IMG/VR virus record: IMGVR_UViG_3300044645_001142
Location: 1 to 23,057 of that record
Length of the DNA stretch: 23,057 nt
Strand: one strand, 5' to 3'
DNA from: a virus
Numbering within the stretch: position 1 is the stretch's first letter; each line of letters opens with the position of its first letter. Below the pieces are notes generated by a model. That model made no database searches. It was not told where the DNA came from and saw only the letters and a program-made list of their open reading frames with translations. Positions 1 through 4,804 of this stretch are shown here, piece by piece. A program made the translations under genes and the position numbers.

Positions 1-2
1 AC

Positions 3-665
3 ATCGTGCTGGACCGGGTGGTCCATATCGGTGACCTGTGGGACTTCGCCTCACTTTGCACGCACGACATGGAAGATCCCCGCTGGGCGCACCGCTCCTT
101 GCAGGAAGACATCGAGGCCGGCTTCAACGCGCTCGACTGGATCGCCTCCATCGCCGCAGCCTTCGGGGGTGCGCCTATCGACTTCAACGAGGGCAACCAC
201 GAGGACCGCTACAACAGGTGGATGGCCTCTGACAATCGGCTGCTGACGTCGGAGTTCCCGAAGACGGTCAAGCAGTTGGTGGCCCAGCGGCGCCCGACCT
301 TCAAGATTCGCTACCACTCGTTCTTGAAGCCCGTCTCCATCTACGGCGCCGTCTTCCAGCACTACTTCGTCAGTGGCGTTATGGGCCGGCCGCAGGGTGG
401 CGAACATCATGCCAACAATCTGTTGCGGTCCCAGCACGTTTCGTGCGTCTGCGGCCATTCGCACCTGCTGTCCACTTCGACTCGGACCAAGGGCGACGGC
501 AGCAAGATTCACGGGCTGGTGGCCGGCTGTTTCGTGGACCCCGAAGGCGACTTTGCCTATGCCAAGGCGGCCAAGAAGCTGTGGTGGAACGGCTTTCACC
601 TGTTGCATTTCTATGCACCGGGTGAGTTCGACGTCGAGTCCATCAGTCTTGAAAGGTTGGGATAA
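3..665 (+). CDS. Calcineurin-like metallophosphoesterase (5' end outside window)
   Basis: This is the C-terminal 220 or so residues of a metal-dependent phosphoesterase. The conserved metal-binding blocks are visible in order: HIGDLWDF near the start, EGNHEDR about residue 62, and CGHSHLL about residue 149. This GDxxD / GNHE / GHxH order defines the calcineurin-like superfamily, which hydrolyses phosphomono- or diesters, usually with two Mn or Fe ions. The reading frame is open to the window edge, and the first metal motif lies only about eight residues from the first possible GTG (position 6). The true start is therefore almost certainly upstream and the usual first DxH motif is missing from view. 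The substrate cannot be read from sequence; phage members are often annotated as DNA repair or nucleotide phosphatases. The last bases of the gene carry the promoter of the next operon. Confidence 0.85.
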   Translation: MVLDRVVHIGDLWDFASLCTHDMEDPRWAHRSLQEDIEAGFNALDWIASIAAAFGGAPIDFNEGNHEDRYNRWMASDNRLLTSEFPKTVKQLVAQRRPTFKIRYHSFLKPVSIYGAVFQHYFVSGVMGRPQGGEHHANNLLRSQHVSCVCGHSHLLSTSTRTKGDGSKIHGLVAGCFVDPEGDFAYAKAAKKLWWNGFHLLHFYAPGEFDVESISLERLG

Positions 666-677
666 ACCTGCTATAAT
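649..677 (+). promoter_or_regulatory. Strong sigma70-like promoter with extended -10
   Basis: A -35 box TTGAAA (649-654) is followed by a 17-bp spacer and a perfect TATAAT (672-677). TGC directly precedes the -10, which makes it an extended -10 element. Transcription would be expected to start about six bases downstream, at or next to the A of the ATG at 683, so the message may be leaderless. No ribosome binding site is visible between the -10 and the ATG. The -35 lies inside the end of the upstream phosphoesterase gene. Confidence 0.72.
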
Positions 678-682
678 ATAGC

Positions 683-937
683 ATGGCCAAAACCCCTGCT
701 TGGCAGCGTGCCGAAGGCAAGGACCCCAAAGGCGGGCTCAATGCCAAAGGCCGTGCCTCTTACAATCGTGCGAACCCCGGTAAGCCGGGCCTCAAAGCTC
801 CTCAACCCGAGGGAGGCCCGCGCCGGGATTCGTTCTGTGCCCGCATGAAGGGCATGAAGAAGAAGCTGACTTCCAAGAAGACGGCCAACGATCCCAATAG
901 CCGCATCAATAAGAGCCTCCGAGCCTGGAACTGTTAG
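683..937 (+). CDS. Small basic conserved phage protein (DUF6321-like)
   Basis: An 84-residue, strongly basic protein with conserved-looking blocks: PAWQRAEGKDPKGGLNAKGR near the start, RRDSFCARMKGMKKKLTSKK in the middle, and ANDPNSRINKSLRAWNC at the end. I associate this pattern with a family of unknown function seen in many phages (DUF6321, from memory). Its role is unknown. The charge and small size would fit nucleic-acid binding, but that is inference. It is the first gene after a strong promoter. The start is fixed by the ATG just beyond the -10 box, and no Shine-Dalgarno is seen. Two cysteines are conserved-looking, one within SFCARM and one at the C-terminus. It is followed one base later by the next gene, so the two are co-transcribed. 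Confidence 0.8.
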   Translation: MAKTPAWQRAEGKDPKGGLNAKGRASYNRANPGKPGLKAPQPEGGPRRDSFCARMKGMKKKLTSKKTANDPNSRINKSLRAWNC

Positions 938-938
938 C

Positions 939-1430
939 ATGTCCGACGCAGCCAAGCAAGCCCAAATGTCCGAACAGATGGCGGCCAACGCCTCGAAGGG
1001 CGCCCTAATCGAGAAGGTTGTATTCGCAGCCATCCCGATCCTCTTTAGCTGCGTCGTGTACCTGATGACATCCCTGTCGTCGGCCAACAACGAAATCACC
1101 ATCCTCAAGTCCCGCATTGCCGTGGTTGTGACGCAGGACAACCGGGCTATCCCGCCGCAAGGCACGACCATCGACATGGCCCAGATCCGCGAACATCTGT
1201 CCAACCGGATCGAGCAGGTGGAGCGAGACGCCGCTATTGCCCGGGGCAACATGACGCTGGACCGTGAGCGCAGCATGGCCGGCATTGAGCGTGGCCGACT
1301 TGAGATGGCCGCTGACGCGGCTGCTGCCCGTGCCGCAATTCGGGCCGATCTAACCCGCATGATCAACGAACTTGAGCGGCGCGTGGCCCTCTTGGAGTCC
1401 CGGAATGGAACCGCTCCTCAATCTCGTTAG
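939..1430 (+). CDS. Membrane-anchored coiled-coil protein, possible i-spanin
   Basis: 163 residues. Residues 1-22 are polar; about 27-46 form one strongly hydrophobic segment (FAAIPILFSCVVYLMTSL). The rest is polar, and a long charged heptad-like helix runs from about residue 95 to 156, ending NELERRVALLESRN. A single N-terminal membrane segment followed by an extended helical domain is the layout of an inner-membrane spanin (Rz-like), which bridges the envelope during the last step of lysis. It lies directly upstream of a holin and an endolysin, which supports a lysis role. Against this, no partner outer-membrane lipoprotein with a lipobox is visible nearby, embedded or downstream. It could instead be an accessory holin or an antiholin-like regulator. 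Its 3' end overlaps the holin start by 26 bases. Confidence 0.6.
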   Translation: MSDAAKQAQMSEQMAANASKGALIEKVVFAAIPILFSCVVYLMTSLSSANNEITILKSRIAVVVTQDNRAIPPQGTTIDMAQIREHLSNRIEQVERDAAIARGNMTLDRERSMAGIERGRLEMAADAAAARAAIRADLTRMINELERRVALLESRNGTAPQSR

Positions 1431-1923
1431 GACGGTAGCCCCGTCCATTGCGACTGCCGTGGGTGGACCACTGGCAGGCATGGCGACCCGTGCCATTTCT
1501 GAGGCCCTGCTTGGCAAGCCAGACGGTAGCGAGGCCGAGCTTGTCGAGGCGGCAGCCAAGGCGACGCCGGAGCAGTTGCTGGCCCTGAAGAAAGCCGAGC
1601 AGGACTTCGCGGTGCAGATGCGGGAACTGGACGTCGATCTGGAACGCATCGCCAATGAGGACCGCAACAGTGCCCGGGACCGGGAGATCAAGACCAAGGA
1701 CTGGACGCCCCGCTTTCTAGCCGCTGGCATTACGTTTGGCTATTTCGGGGTGCTGTTCTTCATGTTGCTGAATGGCCTGCCTACGACGGGCGGCTCCGAG
1801 GCTATGCTGGTTATGCTGGGCACGCTTGGCACGGCATGGGGTGGCGTGGTTGCCTATTACTTTGGCAGTTCCGCCGGCTCCAAGGAAAAGAGTGATGCAA
1901 TGAGTAAGATGGTGCGCAAGTGA
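1405..1923 (+). CDS. Holin of the three-membrane-segment (GTA-type) family
   Basis: 172 residues from the ATG at 1405. I prefer this start to an in-frame GTG at 1372 because GGAG lies 7 bases before it. The N-terminal part is helical and Ala-rich with a possible short hydrophobic stretch. A charged helix (LERIANEDRNSARDREIKT) then leads into the diagnostic segment DWTPRFLAAGI, followed by two hydrophobic segments (about residues 107-125 and 131-150) and the ending YYFGSSAGSKEKSD. This matches the family I know as 'holin of 3TMs, for gene-transfer release', found in gene transfer agents and many phages of proteobacteria. It would permeabilise the inner membrane and release the endolysin encoded next. 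The overlap of start and stop codons with the endolysin indicates translational coupling. Confidence 0.82.
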   Translation: MEPLLNLVRTVAPSIATAVGGPLAGMATRAISEALLGKPDGSEAELVEAAAKATPEQLLALKKAEQDFAVQMRELDVDLERIANEDRNSARDREIKTKDWTPRFLAAGITFGYFGVLFFMLLNGLPTTGGSEAMLVMLGTLGTAWGGVVAYYFGSSAGSKEKSDAMSKMVRK

Positions 1924-2429
1924 AAGAGAACTACGCCAAGTGGTTGGCCCTAATTCTGAAGCATGAGGGCGGCTACGTCGATCACCCGGAGGACCCGGGC
2001 GGCGCCACCATGAAGGGCATCACGCTCGCTACCTTCTCGGCCTTCAAGGGCAAGCCCATGAGCAAGGACGAGTTGCGCGCCATCTCTGACGCCGATGTCA
2101 ATACTATCTACAAGGATCAGTATTGGGACGCCCTGAACTGTGACGATCTGAAGTCGGGCGTGGACCTGCTGGCCTTTGACATGGCCGTCAACAAGGGCGT
2201 TCGCCGGGCAGTCAAGCTGATGCAGCGGGGCGCAGGTGTTGCCGATGACGGGGTGCTTGGCCCCAAGAGCATGGCCGCCATCAATGCTGCTGATCCTACC
2301 GACCTGATTGCCAAGGTGTCCGAGGAGCGGCGCGACTTCTATAAGAGCCTCAAGACGTTTGCAACTTTCGGCCGTGGTTGGCTGCGGCGTGTCGACGAAA
2401 CTGAGAAGGAAGCTCTCCATGCCGCTTAA
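1920..2429 (+). CDS. Endolysin, glycoside hydrolase family 108 type
   Basis: 169 residues starting at a GTG that overlaps the holin stop (GTGA). The N-terminal domain contains [20 protein letters not shown], where Glu16 of the EGGY motif is the expected catalytic acid of the GH108 muramidases and DPxDPGGAT is the family signature. A C-terminal half with [27 protein letters not shown] and GRGWLRRV matches the peptidoglycan-binding domain usually paired with it. The length is typical for the family. It cuts the glycan strand between N-acetylmuramic acid and N-acetylglucosamine. There is no signal peptide or signal anchor, so it depends on the holin for release. One small oddity is Met in place of the common Asn after GGAT. 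Assignment is firm; cleavage specificity is by family. Confidence 0.92.
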   Translation: MKENYAKWLALILKHEGGYVDHPEDPGGATMKGITLATFSAFKGKPMSKDELRAISDADVNTIYKDQYWDALNCDDLKSGVDLLAFDMAVNKGVRRAVKLMQRGAGVADDGVLGPKSMAAINAADPTDLIAKVSEERRDFYKSLKTFATFGRGWLRRVDETEKEALHAA

Positions 2430-2568
2430 GAAGGGCTCGTCCCAGAAGACTATCTCGGAGAACATTGGCCGGGAAATCAGAAGCGGTCGCCCGCAGAAGC
2501 AGGCGATTGCGATTGCGCTCAGATCGGCGGGCAAACCCCTCCCCGCCAAGAAATCCAAGGAGAAGTAA
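2419..2568 (+). CDS. Small conserved protein, DUF6496-like
   Basis: A 49-residue basic protein starting at the ATG at 2419, inside the last codons of the endolysin, with AAGGA eight bases upstream. The sequence [20 protein letters not shown] followed by a P-Q-K-QA-AIALR block resembles a short helical motif I associate with DUF6496, common as a small phage and bacterial protein. The function is unknown. The C-terminal end is Lys-rich. It overlaps the endolysin by 11 bases and is followed one base after its stop by the next ATG, so it is part of one polycistronic unit. A longer in-frame reading from 2308 exists but lies within the endolysin gene and lacks this signal. Confidence 0.7.
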   Translation: MPLKKGSSQKTISENIGREIRSGRPQKQAIAIALRSAGKPLPAKKSKEK

Positions 2569-2569
2569 A

Positions 2570-3436
2570 ATGGCTGATGATATTCGTAGTCGGGCGGGAC
2601 TTGATCCCCGAGAAGAGGCTGCCCGCCGCCGTCGTGAAGGTGAGGCTCGCCGTACTGCGGCCCGCGAAGCTCTGACGCAGGAGCAGATGCGCGAGCGCAC
2701 CATGCGTGAGATGGAGCAGCGCCGTGCTGCCCCTCCTCGCCCCGCGCCCGCCGCCCCGCCTGCGGCATCAGCCGCGCCGGGTCAGAGCTTTTCGCAGCGC
2801 CTTCAGGCTGAAGCGATGCGCCCGCCCTCGTCTAGCCCTGCTGCGCGTGCATCGCGTACCCGCATGGGTGCCGGGGCAGTAGGCGCTGGTGCGGCTCTTG
2901 GTGCAGCGGGCTATGAGGCGTATCGCCGGGGCATGTTTGACCGCCGCCGCCCGGAAGCACCGGCCACTGAAGCTGCTGCGCCTGCTTCGCGCACGCGAGA
3001 AGAAGATATGGAGATGGCGCAGGAGCGTGCGCGCATGGATCAGGAACTTGGCGAAGCCGGCCAGCGTATGCCGACTCCTCGTCCGCGTCCTCGCTCCGCC
3101 GCCCCGGCTCCCCGTGAGCTTTCTGCGGATCGCCTGAACGACCTGATGATGGGCGCCGAGCCGACCACCGCCGAGGAGCGTATCGCGCAGATGCGTATGC
3201 GCGGTCGCCAGCAGGAGCTTGAGGAGCGGGGAACTGCCTTCCGCAAGGGCGGTATGGTGAAGCCGAAGGCCAAGCCGGTTGCCAAGAAGGCTGGCGGCAT
3301 GGTGGCTGCCAAGCCGAAGCCGGCTGCGAAGAAGATGATGAAGGGCGGCATGGTTGCCAAGCCCAAGGTTGCTGCGAAGTCCAAGCCGATGCCCGCCTTC
3401 AAGAAGGGCGGCGCCGTTAAGAAGGGGAAGAAGTAA
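2570..3436 (+). CDS. Lys/Ala/Arg-rich protein with C-terminal GG-V repeats
   Basis: 288 residues from the ATG at 2570, with AAGGAG seven bases upstream. The N-terminal third is a highly charged helix rich in Arg and Glu. A Pro/Ala-rich linker follows, then a glycine/alanine-rich hydrophobic stretch (MGAGAVGAGAALGAAGYEAY, about residues 98-117) that could lie in a membrane. A second charged region comes next, and then a very basic tail of repeats: KGGMVKPKAK, AGGMVAAKPK, KGGMVAKPK and KGGAVKKGKK. I recognise no enzyme domain. Similar Lys-rich GG-V tails occur in small proteins of marine phages, with no assigned function. Possible roles are DNA condensation or a virion-packaged protein. It is translationally coupled to the next gene, sharing one base with it. 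Confidence 0.72.
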   Translation: MADDIRSRAGLDPREEAARRRREGEARRTAAREALTQEQMRERTMREMEQRRAAPPRPAPAAPPAASAAPGQSFSQRLQAEAMRPPSSSPAARASRTRMGAGAVGAGAALGAAGYEAYRRGMFDRRRPEAPATEAAAPASRTREEDMEMAQERARMDQELGEAGQRMPTPRPRPRSAAPAPRELSADRLNDLMMGAEPTTAEERIAQMRMRGRQQELEERGTAFRKGGMVKPKAKPVAKKAGGMVAAKPKPAAKKMMKGGMVAKPKVAAKSKPMPAFKKGGAVKKGKK

Positions 3437-3892
3437 TGCCTGGCATGATGAAGAAGGGTATGATGTATCAGGAGGGTGGCCCGGTGCGGTCGCCCGGCAA
3501 GCGCCGGATCATGGAAGGTGGGCCGAAGGGTTTGCCGATGATGACGCCGGAGCAGCTTCGTCAGGCCCGCGAGGCGATGACGCCGGAGGAGCGCCGTGAA
3601 TATCAGAGCGCGCCTGATGCCCGCGAGATGGAAGACCGTCAGCGCCGCATGAAGAAGGGCGGCATGGTCAAGAAGGCTGCTGGCGGCATGGTCAAGGCGA
3701 AGGCGCCGGTCAAGAAGAAGGCCGGTGGTGTTGTGAAGAAGGCCATGGGTGGCATGGTCGGAAAGGGGTGCAAGTGATGATGCGTTCGAACATGGGCAAG
3801 CAGGTTACGCAAGGCCCGATGAAGAAGAAGATGAAGGCCGGCGGCGCCGTGAAGGCAAAGGCGGTCAAGATGCAGAAGGGCGGCAAGGTGCC
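3241..3892 (+). repeat. GG-V protein repeat block across three adjacent genes
   Basis: Within about 650 bases the motif GG followed by M, A, P, V or K and then V recurs about eleven times. It spans the 3' end of one gene, the whole of the next, and the middle of the third. Most copies are preceded by Lys or Ala and followed by Lys. At DNA level many copies share a core close to AAGGGCGGCATGGT, so recent sequence exchange between the genes is possible. Confidence 0.65.
3436..3777 (+). CDS. Small basic protein with GG-V repeats
   Basis: 113 residues, Met-, Lys- and Gly-rich. The start ATG shares a base with the previous stop (TAATG) and AAGGGG precedes it. The N-terminus repeats Met/Lys/Gly (MPGMMKKGMMYQEGGPV). 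The middle is helical with two copies of MTPE (MTPEQLRQAREAM and MTPEERREYQSA). The C-terminal 40 residues are four GG-V repeats spaced by Lys/Ala runs. I recognise no domain. The tail is very like that of the gene before it, so the two probably share a common origin or a common function such as nucleic-acid binding. It ends in GKGCK, with a lone cysteine. The next gene starts inside its stop codon. Confidence 0.7.
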   Translation: MPGMMKKGMMYQEGGPVRSPGKRRIMEGGPKGLPMMTPEQLRQAREAMTPEERREYQSAPDAREMEDRQRRMKKGGMVKKAAGGMVKAKAPVKKKAGGVVKKAMGGMVGKGCK

Positions 3893-3956
3893 GTGCGCTA
3901 GCTGCCCGAACCCGGCGGCGTGCCGTAAGGCTGGTCGCTGCTTGGCGGCTGGCTAA
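3777..3956 (+). CDS. 59-residue basic protein with four-cysteine knuckle
   Basis: A small basic protein; the ATG at 3777 overlaps the previous stop (TGATG) and is preceded by AGGGG. GTG codons just upstream in frame are less likely starts. The first 40 residues continue the Lys/Ala/GG-V style of the two genes before it. The C-terminus then changes to PCASCPNPAACRKAGRC, a CX2CX5CX5C arrangement that could hold one metal ion. I do not recognise the family. The combination of a basic repeat and a possible zinc knuckle would fit nucleic-acid binding, but no function is proven. The stop overlaps the next ATG by one base. Confidence 0.65.
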   Translation: MMRSNMGKQVTQGPMKKKMKAGGAVKAKAVKMQKGGKVPCASCPNPAACRKAGRCLAAG

Positions 3957-4141
3957 TGGCCAAGAAGCCCGAAAGTCGGGTGAACGAAGCGGGCGTCTAC
4001 ACGAAGCCCGGCATGCGCAAGTCCTTGTTCAATCGCATCAAAGCGGGGGACAAGGGCGGCAGGCCGGGTCAGTGGAGCGCCCGCAAAGCTCAAATGCTCG
4101 CCTCTGAATACAAGGCGAAAGGTGGTAAGTACCGTGACTAA
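3956..4141 (+). CDS. Small conserved basic phage protein
   Basis: 61 residues starting at an ATG that overlaps the previous stop by one base. It contains the block DKGGRPGQWSARKAQMLASE followed by a Gly/Lys-rich end, and before it YTKPGMRKSLFNRIKAG. I know this block from small hypothetical proteins in other phages, but no function is established. The overall charge is positive and the fold is probably two short helices. It lies immediately before the HNH gene, which overlaps its last codons. Together with the gene after the HNH gene it appears to belong to one basic-protein set that the endonuclease interrupts. Confidence 0.7.
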   Translation: MAKKPESRVNEAGVYTKPGMRKSLFNRIKAGDKGGRPGQWSARKAQMLASEYKAKGGKYRD

Positions 4142-4562
4142 GCGTTGCTTAGGTTGCCAAGTCGAAAAAGACTTCGCAGACTACTATACGTTTAAAGACA
4201 AATGGTCTGGCCGGCAATACTACAGTTCTCGTTGCCGGCCTTGCCACAATTTGTACAAACATACCAACGCAAACACGCCAAAGAATAGAAAGTCTGAGAA
4301 ACTAAAAGCCAGATACAAACTTAGGTATGATCGTTGGCAGGAAATTCGCAAGCAGCAGAACTTTGCTTGCATGATATGTGGCGTGACGGAAGAAACCTTG
4401 GGAAGGAAATTAGACGTGGATCACTGTCATGCCACGGATGTTGTGCGCGGGGTCTTGTGCAATCCATGCAACACCCTCCTAGGGCACGCTAGAGATAGCA
4501 TCGCCACGTTGGAAAATGCTGCAAAGTACCTTAAAGACAACGCGAAGGGCTACAAGTCGTGA
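4134..4562 (+). CDS. Recombination endonuclease VII-like HNH nuclease
   Basis: 142 residues if started at the GTG at 4134 (MTKRCLGCQ), with AAGGTGG about ten bases upstream; a GTG at 4122 is an alternative. Two CxxC pairs near the N-terminus (CLGC and CRPC) look like a zinc ribbon. The catalytic part has CMIC, then LDVDHCHATDVVRGVLCNPC, then NTLLGHARDS and AAKYLKD. This DHxH ... VRGLLC..CN..LG order is the signature of the endonuclease VII (T4 gp49-like) branch of His-Me/HNH nucleases, which cut branched DNA or act as homing-type nucleases. The base composition looks clearly more AT-rich than both neighbours, and codon use is less GC-biased, suggesting recent arrival. It overlaps the gene before by 8 bases and the one after by 4, an unusually seamless insertion. 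Confidence 0.85.
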   Translation: MTKRCLGCQVEKDFADYYTFKDKWSGRQYYSSRCRPCHNLYKHTNANTPKNRKSEKLKARYKLRYDRWQEIRKQQNFACMICGVTEETLGRKLDVDHCHATDVVRGVLCNPCNTLLGHARDSIATLENAAKYLKDNAKGYKS

Positions 4563-4804
4563 AGGAGCCGCAGAAGTCGCTGGTCGATTGGACCAAGCAG
4601 AAGTGGCGCACCAAGTCTGGCAAGCCCTCGACACAGGGACCAAACGCTACAGGCGAACGGTATCTGCCCGAGGCTGCCATCAAGGCTATGCCTGCCAGCA
4701 CTTATGCGGCGAGTAGCGCGGCGAAGCGGAAGGCGACGAAGGCCGGCAAGCAGTTTTCAAAGCAGCCTGCCGGCGCCGCCAAGATTGCGAAGAAGTTCCG
4801 CTAG
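4559..4804 (+). CDS. Small conserved basic protein (DUF5872-like)
   Basis: 81 residues starting at a GTG overlapping the stop of the HNH gene (GTGA). The central motif QKWRTKSGKPSTQGPNATGE followed by RYLPEAAIKAMPASTYAASS resembles a small phage protein family I associate tentatively with DUF5872; it has no known function. The C-terminus is Lys/Ala-rich and basic. Composition returns to the GC-rich style of the operon before the HNH gene. It is the last gene of the plus-strand operon. Its TAG stop lies in the same CTAG that ends the convergent glycan gene. Confidence 0.72.
   Translation: MKEPQKSLVDWTKQKWRTKSGKPSTQGPNATGERYLPEAAIKAMPASTYAASSAAKRKATKAGKQFSKQPAGAAKIAKKFR
4801..4804. other. CTAG palindrome serving as stop codon on both strands
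   Basis: The four bases CTAG provide TAG for the plus-strand gene (4802-4804) and TAG for the minus-strand gene (4801-4803). The two convergent transcription units therefore overlap by three bases with no intergenic space and no clear terminator hairpin. Only a weak ACGGA/TCCGT inverted repeat lies just inside the minus-strand gene. Confidence 0.9.

Noticed and set aside
1950-2768. Minus-strand frame of 272 residues over endolysin and basic genes
   Set aside because: It opposes a clear GH108 endolysin and crosses two gene junctions; no domain or start signal.
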